A stretch of DNA of 64,000 nt from an uncultured bacterium (GTDB lineage Bacteria > Desulfobacterota_D > UBA1144), in the NCBI GenBank assembly GCA_913050325.1, contig CAJWZP010000004.1, positions 1 to 64,000 of the forward strand, given 5' to 3'. Below the pieces are notes generated by a model. The model had not been told where the DNA came from, did not search any database, and saw only the letters and a program-made list of their open reading frames with translations. Positions 32,833 through 40,981 of the stretch are shown here, piece by piece. Positions within the stretch are counted from its first letter, which is position 1; every line of letters begins with the position of its first letter. The position numbers and the translations under genes were made by a program.

Positions 32833-33288
32833 ATGAAAAACCTTATTTTAACACCTATCTTTGCGATTTTTCTCGTAACTTTAACCCTAAATTCTTTTTC
32901 TGCAGATTGTTCGATTTCCCTAGAAGGTAACAACATGATGCAATTTTCTAGTACGCAATTAAACTTTAGTTCTTCATGCAGTGATATCACAATTAAATTT
33001 AAAAATACAAGTAATCTCGCAAAAGAGATTGCAGGTCATAATGTAGTTGTTTCTAAAGATTCTGATTTTGATGCTTTAACAAATATGGTTGATCCCTCAA
33101 ATGGCATGGATGAAGGTTTCTTACCTTCGACACCTATGGTTATTGGAAAAACACCATTTTTAGGTCCAAATGAAACTTACGATTTAAAAATATCTACGTC
33201 TAAGCTAAACTCTGGTCAAACTTACGTTTTTTGGTGTAGTTATCCTGGACATTGGGGAATAATGAAAGGCAATTTAGTATTAAACTAA
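32833..33288 (+). CDS. Azurin-type blue copper protein
   Basis: A signal peptide (to about residue 24) is followed by a 127-residue cupredoxin. Copper ligands are His in KEIAGHNVVVS and the Cys, His and Met of VFWCSYPGHWGIMKGNLVLN; the N-terminal ADCSISLEGN and SSSC cysteines can form the azurin disulfide. It shuttles electrons in the periplasm, for example to cytochrome oxidase or a peroxidase. An AGGAG site precedes the ATG. A small Cys-rich secreted protein lies directly upstream. Confidence 0.92.
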   Translation: MKNLILTPIFAIFLVTLTLNSFSADCSISLEGNNMMQFSSTQLNFSSSCSDITIKFKNTSNLAKEIAGHNVVVSKDSDFDALTNMVDPSNGMDEGFLPSTPMVIGKTPFLGPNETYDLKISTSKLNSGQTYVFWCSYPGHWGIMKGNLVLN

Positions 33289-33289
33289 T

Positions 33290-33547
33290 TTAGCTTGATA
33301 CATCAGTTGATGAAGATGCAATTATACATCTAAAATCAGCATTTAATTCATTATCATCAAAATCAACATGACATACATTGGTTTGGTGTCTTTTGCACCA
33401 AACCTGAATACCGATATCAGTAAATCCAACATCTAACTTAGAATAATCTTGTAAAGATGAAGAGTCTGTCATACCTGACTCATATTCTTTTTGACATTCT
33501 GTGCAGAGAATATAATCTCTAATATTATTTCTTAACAAATCACTCAT
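33290..33547 (-). CDS. Hypothetical protein (85 aa) with a CxxC motif
   Basis: The 85-residue soluble protein contains LCTECQKEYESG and later VWCKRHQTNVCHVDF. These Cys/His pairs suggest a zinc site. No family is recognised. It ends 1 base after the azurin stop on the opposite strand. Confidence 0.6.
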   Translation of the reverse strand: MSDLLRNNIRDYILCTECQKEYESGMTDSSSLQDYSKLDVGFTDIGIQVWCKRHQTNVCHVDFDDNELNADFRCIIASSSTDVSS

Positions 33548-33591
33548 AAACTTATAAAAACTGATATACTGAATAAAACAAATGGTTTAAT

Positions 33592-33690
33592 ATGAAAGTT
33601 ATATGGATTATGCTATTTTTTATTTTTTTCACTATATATTTTGCAATAAATTATCAAGAAATATTTAATTTTTTAGGAATAAATATATAG
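33592..33690 (+). CDS. Possible tiny membrane peptide (32 aa)
   Basis: The frame ATG 33592 to TAG 33690 codes for one hydrophobic helix (MKVIWIMLFFIFFTIYFAI) and a short tail NYQEIFNFLGINI. It lies in the 180-base spacer between two unrelated genes and has no clear ribosome site. Small single-helix proteins of this kind are common, but a chance frame in AT-rich DNA is equally possible. Confidence 0.3.
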   Translation: MKVIWIMLFFIFFTIYFAINYQEIFNFLGINI

Positions 33691-33729
33691 ATTCTATTAA
33701 AATAAAGTGTATTTAATAAATAATTGATT

Positions 33730-34491
33730 TTATTTTTCACTGTTTATAATTGATTTCCAATATAATATATCTCCAGTTTCACAAACAAATTGTTTCTTTA
33801 TATATTTGTTAATTGGATTAAGTACAACATTTCTAGGTTCACCAACCTGAATAATTGATCCTTCATGAATTATTGCTAGTTTATCTGCAACCTCAAGTGC
33901 ATCGTTAAAGTCATGAGATACTAATAAAGCAGTTATATTCTCATTTTTTAAAATTTGTTTAGTTTCATTTCTTAAAGAAAATTTTAATGCTCTATCTAAT
34001 GAACTAAATGGCTCATCCATTAAAATAACTCTGGGTGAAGGAGCTAATGCTCTTGCAAGTGCCACTCTTTGCTGTTCTCCACTTGAAATTTGATGGGGGA
34101 AAAAACTTTCATATTTTAATATATTAAATTTATCCATTAACTCTCTACCCCGCTTAATCTTTTCTCTCTTAGAACTATTAAGTCCAAAGCAAATATTCTC
34201 AATAATATTTAAATGGGGAAATAGAGCTCTTTCTTGGACTACCAATCCAATATTTCTTAAATGGGTTTCTGTAAAAATTTTATCATCAGCAATTGTTTCA
34301 TTTCCATACGAAATTATCCCACTATCTTGCCTATCTAAGCCAGAAATAATTCTTAATAAAGTTGTTTTCCCAGAACCAGATTCTCCAATTAAACAAGTAA
34401 TTTCGCCCTTGTTTAATTGGAGCGATAAATTTTTTAAAATTGTTTTATCAGAGTATGAAAAAGAAATTTGAGATATTTTTAAATTACTCAT
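33730..34491 (-). CDS. fbpC: Iron(III) ABC transporter ATP-binding protein
   Basis: I start at the ATG of MSNLKISQISFSYS; this leaves an 8-base overlap with the permease gene. The 253-residue protein shows Walker A GESGSGKTT, signature ISSGEQQRVALARAL, Walker B RVILMDEPFSSLD and the switch His in VSHDFNDA. A short C-terminal extension follows the ATPase domain. It energises iron import with the permease and binding protein upstream in the same operon, the standard FbpABC arrangement. Confidence 0.88.
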   Translation of the reverse strand: MSNLKISQISFSYSDKTILKNLSLQLNKGEITCLIGESGSGKTTLLRIISGLDRQDSGIISYGNETIADDKIFTETHLRNIGLVVQERALFPHLNIIENICFGLNSSKREKIKRGRELMDKFNILKYESFFPHQISSGEQQRVALARALAPSPRVILMDEPFSSLDRALKFSLRNETKQILKNENITALLVSHDFNDALEVADKLAIIHEGSIIQVGEPRNVVLNPINKYIKKQFVCETGDILYWKSIINSEK

Positions 34492-36073
34492 CAGTTGTTT
34501 CCTTAATTGATTTAAAAACAAAAAATATAGGTATTAAGCATACCATGATGATTGCTATAGATGGTGCCGCTGCTTCAACCATTCTTTCATCAGCTGCATA
34601 TGTATAAGCAGAAACTGAAAGTGTGTTAAAATTAAAAGGCCTTAATATAAGAGTCATGGGTAGCTCTTTGATTACGTCAATCATAAATATTAAAATTCCC
34701 GTTAAATAACTGTTCCTCAGAAGAGGGACATGAACTTTTAATAATAATTTAATTTTGTTGTATCCCATTGTTTTTGTGACATCATCTAAATTTACTGAAA
34801 TTTTTTTCAAACCTGATTGTATACTCGAGTTTGGTAAAGCATAAAATTTAATTGAATAAGCGAAAATCAAACCAAGGACTGTTCCTATTAGAAAAACATT
34901 TAAGGATTCATCTAAAAATAAGAAAAAATTTAGAATACCAACTGACAAGACTATTCCAGGAATTCCATATCCTGATGTTATAATGTTATTTAATAAACTT
35001 AAAAATTTAGATTTATTAATTCTAAGCAAATAATTTATCAATGTACCAATAACAATACAAAACAAACCAGAAATCAATGCTAAATAAACAGAATTAAAAA
35101 TTGTATATAGTAAATTCTGATCAAAAAAAGACAATTTATAATTAATTGTCCAATATAAAAGTTGCGAAGATGGAATTAAAAACCCAAAAATAATAGGAAT
35201 TAAACAAATAGCGATTGCAACACTTTCCCATTTTCCTTTCAATTTTGTTATGGTTAAATTTTTATTACTTATTGAGTTGTTAATATAGTTTATCTTTCTT
35301 CTTGAGAATTTTTCAATAGCAATAAGAACTAAAAATATAATAAATAAATTTGCTGCGAGCTGTTTTGCAGTTGTCAGATCATACAATCCAAACCAAGCTC
35401 TAAATATCCCTGTAGTAAAAGTTGGTACAGCAAAATGTTCTACCGCTCCAAAATCTGATAAAGTTTCCATAGCTACAATCATTAATCCTGCAACAATAGC
35501 AGGACGTGTTATAGGAATTCCAATTTTAAAAAAAGTTTTTATTTTTGATAGTCCCAGTGTACGAGAAACATCAAAAATATCCCTTGATTGATTTAAAAAA
35601 GCATTATATGAGATTAAGTATATATACGGATATAGAGTTAAAGAAAAGACAATAATTGCACCACCGATATTTCTTATAGATGGAAAAAAAACATAATTAT
35701 CAGCAGTATCAAAGGCTGTTCTAATTAGCTCATTTGCTGTCCCATAACTATCGAAAAGACCTGTAAAAGAGTATGCCATTATATAGGGTGGAACAGCAAA
35801 AGGTAGAACTAATGCACAAGAAATAATTTTTTTGAATTTAAAATCACTGGTTGCAACAATCCATGCAGTTGGTACACCTAAAATAAATACACCTACAGAA
35901 ACTCCAAAGAAAAGTATAAAAGAGTTTAAGACATATTCACTTAGGACTGTATTATAAATATGAAACCAATTTTCAGAATATTCATTAAAAAGACTTAACA
36001 ATATAATTAATATCGGGATTGAGAATAGTAATGCAAAAAGTGAAATTGAAAGAACACCCAGACGATTTCCCAT
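34484..36073 (-). CDS. fbpB: Iron(III) ABC transporter permease
   Basis: The ~529-residue permease has about twelve membrane segments in two homologous halves, each carrying an EAA-type loop: ISRTLGLSKIKTFFKIGIPIT in the first and VTKTMGYNKIKLLLKVHVPLL in the second. This fused double permease is characteristic of FbpB/SfuB iron transporters. I prefer ATG 36073 to the TTG one codon earlier. The downstream fbpC overlaps by 8 bases, and the binding protein is encoded 75 bases upstream. Confidence 0.9.
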   Translation of the reverse strand: MGNRLGVLSISLFALLFSIPILIILLSLFNEYSENWFHIYNTVLSEYVLNSFILFFGVSVGVFILGVPTAWIVATSDFKFKKIISCALVLPFAVPPYIMAYSFTGLFDSYGTANELIRTAFDTADNYVFFPSIRNIGGAIIVFSLTLYPYIYLISYNAFLNQSRDIFDVSRTLGLSKIKTFFKIGIPITRPAIVAGLMIVAMETLSDFGAVEHFAVPTFTTGIFRAWFGLYDLTTAKQLAANLFIIFLVLIAIEKFSRRKINYINNSISNKNLTITKLKGKWESVAIAICLIPIIFGFLIPSSQLLYWTINYKLSFFDQNLLYTIFNSVYLALISGLFCIVIGTLINYLLRINKSKFLSLLNNIITSGYGIPGIVLSVGILNFFLFLDESLNVFLIGTVLGLIFAYSIKFYALPNSSIQSGLKKISVNLDDVTKTMGYNKIKLLLKVHVPLLRNSYLTGILIFMIDVIKELPMTLILRPFNFNTLSVSAYTYAADERMVEAAAPSIAIIMVCLIPIFFVFKSIKETTDE

Positions 36074-36148
36074 CAAAAAAGAATAAAGGATATGTGAATA
36101 ATATCTATAAATAAAATCCCATATTGATAAGAGTAGAATTTATCTAAT

Positions 36149-37168
36149 TTATCTCCAGCCAGCTACATCCATCATCTTTACGGCTTTTGGATTCATTTCT
36201 CCAAGTACCTCAACAGGTAATGAATCTTCAACAATATTTGATCCTAATTTTTTAATAATCGGACTTGGGTCTAAATCATCTATTATAGGATATTCATAAG
36301 TATTTGAAACAATATGTCTTTGTGACTCCTCTTCAAGTAAAAACTCTAAAAATTTGATTGCATTTTTATAATTTGGAGAATTCTTTAAAATTCCACCTCC
36401 ACTTACATTTACCATTGTGCCTCTATTCTGTTGATTTGGAAATGCAACTTTTACTTTTAATGCTGATTCTCTTTGCTTCTGACCAGCTTTTCCGGAAAGC
36501 ATAATCCCAATATAATAATGGTTTACAATTGCAATATCAGCTTCACCATTTGCAACTGCCATAATTTGGGCCCTATCATTGCCCTGTGGTTTTCTGGCAA
36601 AATTACCTACAAAGTTTAACAGCCACTTTTTAGTATAATTTTCCCCATTATGATAAATTAAAGAAGATAATAATGATTGATTATAGATATTTGAAGAACT
36701 TCTTATTACAATTCTATTTTTAAATTCATCAGATGCTAGATCTTCGTAATTTATTTTACTCATTCTAAGACTATCTATTTTTTCAGGATTATAAACTATA
36801 ACTCTGTATCTTTTTGCTAATCCTATCCAATTACCATTAGAATCGACATACTTTGAATCTAGTATTTTTTTAATCTTATTAGATTTTATCTTTTGAAATA
36901 GATTATCTTTTTGAATTCTCCACAAGTTCCCTGCATCAACAGTAATAAAAATATCCGCAGGACAATTAAGGCCCTCAGACTTTATTCTTTGAATTAATGC
37001 TTTACCTTTACCAGAAACATAATTAACTTTTATTCCAGTTTTTTCTTCAAACTTATCATATAGTTCTATATCAGAGTCGTAATGTCTTGAAGTATATAAA
37101 TTGACAATTTCTTGAGAAAAAACTGATGATGTAAATAGAAAAAATAGAAAAAAATAAGATTTAAACAT
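36149..37168 (-). CDS. fbpA: Iron(III) ABC transporter periplasmic binding protein
   Basis: I start at ATG 37168, which follows a GGTGG ribosome site and yields a signal peptide (FKSYFFLFFLFTSSVFSQ). The mature protein is a class II FbpA: VNLYTSRHYDSDIELYDKFEEKTGI, then GNLWRIQ and the iron-tyrosine region AIVNHYYIGIML with two adjacent tyrosines. It captures ferric iron for FbpBC. No convincing Fur box is visible in the 95 bases before the start, but AT-rich sequence makes this hard to judge. Divergent from pgsA. Confidence 0.9.
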   Translation of the reverse strand: MFKSYFFLFFLFTSSVFSQEIVNLYTSRHYDSDIELYDKFEEKTGIKVNYVSGKGKALIQRIKSEGLNCPADIFITVDAGNLWRIQKDNLFQKIKSNKIKKILDSKYVDSNGNWIGLAKRYRVIVYNPEKIDSLRMSKINYEDLASDEFKNRIVIRSSSNIYNQSLLSSLIYHNGENYTKKWLLNFVGNFARKPQGNDRAQIMAVANGEADIAIVNHYYIGIMLSGKAGQKQRESALKVKVAFPNQQNRGTMVNVSGGGILKNSPNYKNAIKFLEFLLEEESQRHIVSNTYEYPIIDDLDPSPIIKKLGSNIVEDSLPVEVLGEMNPKAVKMMDVAGWR

Positions 37169-37263
37169 AAAAGAACCACCTTTTTGATTAAAAACTTCAA
37201 TATTTACTATATCAAAGAAAAAAAATTCGTCAAAAGTTGTTAATACAATGTTAATATTTTGAT

Positions 37264-37818
37264 GTGAAATCAAAAATACCAATATCCCTGACTTATTTCA
37301 GAATAGTTATAATTCCTTTTTTTGTATTTGTATTTTTTTTACCATCCCCAAATGGTGAGTGGTTTTCATGTTTTATTTTTGTTTTAGCAGCTTTTACAGA
37401 TTATCTAGATGGTAAATTAGCTAGGTCTTTTAATGAAGAATCAAAATTAGGAAGTTTGTTGGATCCAGTTGCGGATAAGATTATTGTAACTGTTGCCTTA
37501 GTTTTGATGGTACACAACAAAACAATTGATGATTACAATCTATACGCCGCAATTATCATTATTGCCAGAGAAGTTTTAGTATCAGGACTACGTGAATTTT
37601 TAGCAAAATTACAAATTTCATTGCCTGTCTCAAATTTATCAAAAGTAAAAACTTTTATACAAATGTTTGCGATATCAGTACTCTTATCTGGTGAACCTGG
37701 AAATATATTTCTTTTTGGATATGGAGAATCAATTGGAATAATAAGTTTATGGGTTTCAGCAATTATTACTGTTCAAACAGGTTATATATATATGATTGAG
37801 GGTCTTAAACATACTTAA
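37264..37818 (+). CDS. pgsA: CDP-diacylglycerol--glycerol-3-phosphate 3-phosphatidyltransferase
   Basis: Makes phosphatidylglycerophosphate for phosphatidylglycerol and cardiolipin synthesis in the inner membrane. The CDP-alcohol phosphotransferase motif is complete (FTDYLDGKLARSFNEESKLGSLLDPVADK: DxxDGxxAR, G, D, D). The product has 184 residues and about four to five membrane helices, the normal size. The start is GTG, with the N terminus MKSKIPISLTYFRIVIIP typical of PgsA. It overlaps the convergent hydrolase by 4 bases. Confidence 0.93.
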   Translation: MKSKIPISLTYFRIVIIPFFVFVFFLPSPNGEWFSCFIFVLAAFTDYLDGKLARSFNEESKLGSLLDPVADKIIVTVALVLMVHNKTIDDYNLYAAIIIIAREVLVSGLREFLAKLQISLPVSNLSKVKTFIQMFAISVLLSGEPGNIFLFGYGESIGIISLWVSAIITVQTGYIYMIEGLKHT

Positions 37819-38606
37819 TTTAAAGATAAGATAAAAGACTTTATTTTTCTTTTCAATTCATCATTAAATTCCATCATATGACCATCATTAACGGGAGAGT
37901 AAAAATTTGTTTTTGTTTTTGATCTTTTAATCAAATTCTGACTCATATAAAAAGGTACGACATTATCATCTTGACCATGCATAAACAGTATTGGGCATTC
38001 AACTTCTGCAATTTTGGACTGATTATCAAACTTATCTTTTAAAATAATTTTAACAGGGAGGAATGGGAATTGGATTTTGCCCATATCAATTAAAGATGTA
38101 AATGGAGATTCCAATATTAGTCCTGAAATATTATTATTTTTCGCAATTTCTACAGCGACGCCTGTACCAAGTGATTCTCCATAAACAATAATTTTACTAT
38201 CTGGAATATTATTTTTAAGCCAGTCGATGGCTTTTTGGGCATCAAGATAGATATTTTTTTCATTTGGTTTTCCTGGATTGGAATTAAACCCTCTATATGA
38301 AAAGATTAAATAGTTAAAACCTAATTCTCTAAAAGCATTAGCCTTATAAGCTCTTAATTCTAAATCTCCAGCATTACCATGAAAAAAAATTATAGTGTAG
38401 GGATTTTGTTTTGAATTAAAATACCATGATTTAAGATTATATTTATCAGTTTTGATAAAAATTATCTCGTTCTCATTATTAATAAGTTCACTGTTGGTAA
38501 TATTATTAATTTTTGGAAAATATATAAAACTCCTTTGAAATAAGAACATTAAAATACAAGAAACCAAATAAATCAAAAGAGAGATGCTTATTATCTTTAT
38601 CAACAT
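37815..38606 (-). CDS. Membrane-anchored alpha/beta hydrolase (BEM46/ABHD-like)
   Basis: An N-terminal membrane anchor (MLIKIISISLLIYLVSCILM) is followed by a serine-hydrolase fold. The oxyanion region is IIFFHGNAGDLELR, the nucleophile Ser is in VYGESLGTGVAVE, the Asp in MHGQDDNVVPF and the His in VNDGHMMEF. BEM46-like proteins hydrolyse lipids or acyl esters; the substrate here is unknown. It is convergent with pgsA. Confidence 0.85.
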   Translation of the reverse strand: MLIKIISISLLIYLVSCILMFLFQRSFIYFPKINNITNSELINNENEIIFIKTDKYNLKSWYFNSKQNPYTIIFFHGNAGDLELRAYKANAFRELGFNYLIFSYRGFNSNPGKPNEKNIYLDAQKAIDWLKNNIPDSKIIVYGESLGTGVAVEIAKNNNISGLILESPFTSLIDMGKIQFPFLPVKIILKDKFDNQSKIAEVECPILFMHGQDDNVVPFYMSQNLIKRSKTKTNFYSPVNDGHMMEFNDELKRKIKSFILSLN

Positions 38607-38653
38607 TTCAAAAAACCTATTGTTAAAATCAATTTATAATATAAGTTAATTAT

Positions 38654-38719
38654 ATGAGATTTTTACCCTTATTTGTAACATTAATGATAATAATCATTTC
38701 TTGTTCAGGATATAAGTAA
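38654..38719 (+). CDS. Possible 21-residue lipopeptide
   Basis: The frame ATG 38654 to TAA 38719 codes for MRFLPLFVTLMIIIISCSGY plus K. It is a near-minimal lipoprotein signal with an ISC lipobox and only four mature residues. It resembles tiny LptM- or entericidin-like lipopeptides in layout, but lacks their other motifs. It abuts the stop of the convergent phosphoesterase gene. Too short to be sure; included because an exact lipobox at the end of a hydrophobic run is unlikely in a random frame. Confidence 0.35.
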   Translation: MRFLPLFVTLMIIIISCSGYK

Positions 38720-39496
38720 TTAATAAGGCTTTGGATTCATTTCAATATCTCCATAAAAGCCTGATATTCTGAATGTTTTAAAATTAAAATTTCCATCTTC
38801 TTTTAGATCAAATGTCATATACCCTGGATTAATTGAATCTAATGTAAAGTTCTCGGTGGAACTCTTAAACTGTGCGCTAGTTGAAGGAATTGTAATAAAT
38901 GTTGTTCCATTAATTATATTTTTAGTAAATTGATGAACATGACCACTTATAACTAATTTTAAATTTTCTATCTTAGACAACTCATTTCTAATATATTGAA
39001 AATTTTTAGTTATGTGAATGTCTAACCACGGTGAATCTGTTTTAAATAAATTATGGTGCATATATAAAAGTCCGTTAAGATTTCTGTTATTTTGAAAGAA
39101 GTTCTTCACTTCTTCTAGATCCGTTTTAGTAACTTCTCCATAAATTTTGTTTTGTTTATAGGATGTAAGTTGTAAAATTGCCCAATTGTTTACTACAATT
39201 TTATTATTTTTTTCTTTAAAATCTTTAATTGGTAATTTATTACGAGTATCATGATTTCCTCTTATAAAGATTTTTTTAGCATTTAAATTAGATAGTTGAT
39301 CATTTAAAAATTTAAAACTTTCATCCTTTTGATCCTGAACAAAATCACCTAATGAAAAAATATATTTATAATTATTTTGATTTTTTAAAATATGAACAAT
39401 GACCCCTTCTAATGATTTAAAAGTGTCTATACCTAAAAAGCTATTATCTTTGATTAAATGAAAATCAGAGATAAAAATAATTTTTAATATTTTCAT
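38720..39496 (-). CDS. Calcineurin-like metallophosphoesterase
   Basis: The 258-residue protein has the metallophosphatase motifs in order: FISDFHLIK (D, H), SLGDFVQD (GD), FIRGNHDTR (GNHD), LYMHHNLFK and LVISGHVHQFT (GHxH). It is close to the CpdA/Icc group of cyclic-AMP phosphodiesterases, which also includes other phosphoesterases. The substrate is uncertain. Tail to tail with the tiny lipopeptide frame. Confidence 0.85.
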   Translation of the reverse strand: MKILKIIFISDFHLIKDNSFLGIDTFKSLEGVIVHILKNQNNYKYIFSLGDFVQDQKDESFKFLNDQLSNLNAKKIFIRGNHDTRNKLPIKDFKEKNNKIVVNNWAILQLTSYKQNKIYGEVTKTDLEEVKNFFQNNRNLNGLLYMHHNLFKTDSPWLDIHITKNFQYIRNELSKIENLKLVISGHVHQFTKNIINGTTFITIPSTSAQFKSSTENFTLDSINPGYMTFDLKEDGNFNFKTFRISGFYGDIEMNPKPY

Positions 39497-39540
39497 CTAA
39501 ATAGTATTATATTCGATTCTTTTTTGTTAAACTAATAACC

Positions 39541-40167
39541 ATGAATAAATATATAGCAGAACTTTATGGAACTTTTCTTTTAGTATTATCAATTATTGGA
39601 ACTCATTTAATGGTAGATTCATTTGGAGCCCCTCCCTTTATTCAATTATTATGTATAGCGCTTGTTGTAGCATTGGTACTATTGTCGAATATCACTATAT
39701 TTTCAAAAGTATCTGGTGCTCATTTTAATCCTGCTGTTAGTCTTATGATGTATTTAAGAAAAAACATAAGCTTAAATGATTTTATTTCTTATTCTTTTTT
39801 ACAAATTCTTGGAGCTATATCAGCAATATTTTTTGCTCATATAACCTTTGGTACGGGTAGCTTTGAAATTTCTCCTATATCCAGATCCACCAATGGAATA
39901 TTATTATCTGAATTTTTAGCAACAAGTGGATTATTAGTAGCTATAATTCATTCTGATAAATTTTTTCCTGAAAAAGTTCCACAGGTTGTTGCATCATATA
40001 TTTTTGCTGCGACATTTTTCACTACGTCAACATGTTTTGCAAATCCTGCAGTAACAATTTCAAGAATTTTTACATCCTCTGGTGTAGGAATAAATCTTGA
40101 ATCGGCTTTATATTTTTTATTAGTTGAAATCCTTGCGGTTGTTATTGTATCTAAAGCAATAAATTAA
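39541..40167 (+). CDS. Aquaporin / MIP family channel
   Basis: The 208-residue channel has six membrane segments and two NPA boxes, VSGAHFNPAVSLMMYL and TSTCFANPAVTISRIF. It conducts water or small neutral solutes. The selectivity-filter arginine after the second NPA is present (NPAVTISR), and the residues before it (CFANPA) are short, as in aquaporin-type water channels. It is slightly short for the family at both ends. Next to osmolyte genes within 10 kb, but not in their operon. Confidence 0.88.
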   Translation: MNKYIAELYGTFLLVLSIIGTHLMVDSFGAPPFIQLLCIALVVALVLLSNITIFSKVSGAHFNPAVSLMMYLRKNISLNDFISYSFLQILGAISAIFFAHITFGTGSFEISPISRSTNGILLSEFLATSGLLVAIIHSDKFFPEKVPQVVASYIFAATFFTTSTCFANPAVTISRIFTSSGVGINLESALYFLLVEILAVVIVSKAIN

Positions 40168-40367
40168 TGTTTAGCTATTAAAGATTGAATAGTAAATGTA
40201 ACAGATGGGCTCTCTGTAACATTTAATTGTTCTTCAATTTTTTCATTGACTATTCGGTAAGCAATTTTAAACATTGTTGAATCAACAAAAACTTTAAAAT
40301 AATCTAATCTTCTAATTTGATTTGCTAATAAATTCTTAGCTTGGTTTTCTTTATCTTTGTTACTCAT
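40164..40367 (-). CDS. Small hypothetical protein (67 aa)
   Basis: The 67-residue charged, helical protein (NQAKNLLANQIRRLDYFKVF, RIVNEKIEEQLN) has no recognised domain. It overlaps the aquaporin stop by 4 bases on the other strand. A possible promoter pair lies upstream in the 300-base spacer to the oad operon. Confidence 0.5.
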   Translation of the reverse strand: MSNKDKENQAKNLLANQIRRLDYFKVFVDSTMFKIAYRIVNEKIEEQLNVTESPSVTFTIQSLIAKH

Positions 40368-40521
40368 CGACAGCTATTATTTTATATATTTTTAACTTTG
40401 TCAATTTTTAATTTTAAAATATCTAAATATCCTAAATTAATGATTTTTTTCAAATCTATATATTGTATTATTTTATTAATTAAATACGATATATAGAAAT
40501 TTTAGTTATATTATTTAAGTT

Positions 40522-40564
40522 ATGTCAAAGTTTTAAATCTATTTTAATATTTTTTCTTTGACAT
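40522..40564. repeat. ATGTCAAAG / CTTTGACAT inverted repeat at the small-RNA promoter
   Basis: ATGTCAAAG (40522-40530) and CTTTGACAT (40556-40564) are exact inverse copies, 25 bases apart. The right arm contains the TTGACA -35 box of the candidate small RNA; the left arm is a TTGACA on the minus strand. This may be two divergent promoters or a dimeric operator. Confidence 0.5.
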
Positions 40565-40586
40565 TATAATTTTTTTATTTTAAAAA
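40558..40586 (+). promoter_or_regulatory. Candidate promoter for the anti-SD hairpin RNA
   Basis: A perfect TTGACA (40558-40563) is followed by 17 bases and TAAAAA (40581-40586). Transcription would start near 40593-40595, at the foot of the hairpin. An alternative TATAAT at 40565-40570 would start about 17 bases earlier. The rest of the spacer 40368-40557 is featureless AT-rich sequence apart from the inverted repeat. Confidence 0.45.
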
Positions 40587-40593
40587 TAAAATA

Positions 40594-40652
40594 TAGGGCT
40601 TGTATTCTATTAAATCGTCTCCTCCTGATTTTAGATATAAGCCTTTTTTTTT
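40594..40652 (+). ncRNA. Candidate small RNA: single long hairpin with anti-Shine-Dalgarno loop and U9 tail
   Basis: GGCTTGTATTCTATTAAATC (40597-40616) folds onto GATTTTAGATATAAGCC (40627-40643): 8 bp including one G-U pair, a 1-base bulge, 4 bp, a 2-base bulge, and 5 bp. The 10-base loop is GTCTCCTCCT, whose CTCCTCCT (40619-40626) complements the Shine-Dalgarno core. Nine T follow directly (40644-40652). The G-U pair fits the plus strand only. The design resembles CUCCU-loop small RNAs that block ribosome sites. It could also be an attenuator in the leader of the oad operon, whose AAGGAG site lies 59 bases downstream. Confidence 0.55.
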
Positions 40653-40724
40653 GTTTGTTTTTCTGTGATTTTTTTACTACAATATCTATGGTTAATTTTA
40701 AGATTAAAAGAAGGAGTTTTCACA

Positions 40725-40952
40725 TTGATTAGTGAATCAATAAATTTCATGATCTTAGGAATGATTACTGTTTTTTCATTCCTATTAATTATGATAGTAG
40801 TTCTTAAAGTTCAAGCATTCATTGTTGCTAAAATTAATGCAAATTTTGACACTGATAATAAAGAGAATAAAAATAACAACAATAATTCTCTTGGACAAAG
40901 AAAAATTGCGGTTATAGCTGCAGCCATAAAAAAGTTTAAGCAAAACAATTAA
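40725..40952 (+). CDS. oadG: Oxaloacetate decarboxylase gamma chain (OadG-like)
   Basis: I start at TTG 40725, which has AAGGAG 8 bases upstream; the GTG start in the track lies far ahead of any ribosome site. The 75-residue product has one membrane helix (FMILGMITVFSFLLIMIVVLKV) and an Asn/Lys-rich linker, ending LGQRKIAVIAAAIKKFK, as seen in OadG chains. OadG anchors the soluble alpha chain to the beta chain and aids assembly. It is directly followed by oadA and oadB. Confidence 0.8.
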   Translation: MISESINFMILGMITVFSFLLIMIVVLKVQAFIVAKINANFDTDNKENKNNNNNSLGQRKIAVIAAAIKKFKQNN

Positions 40953-40981
40953 TTTAAGAACTATAAGTGATATTTAACATT

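Noticed and set aside
37169-37263. Fur box upstream of fbpA
   Set aside because: I looked for GATAATGATAATC-like repeats; only general AT-rich sequence is present.
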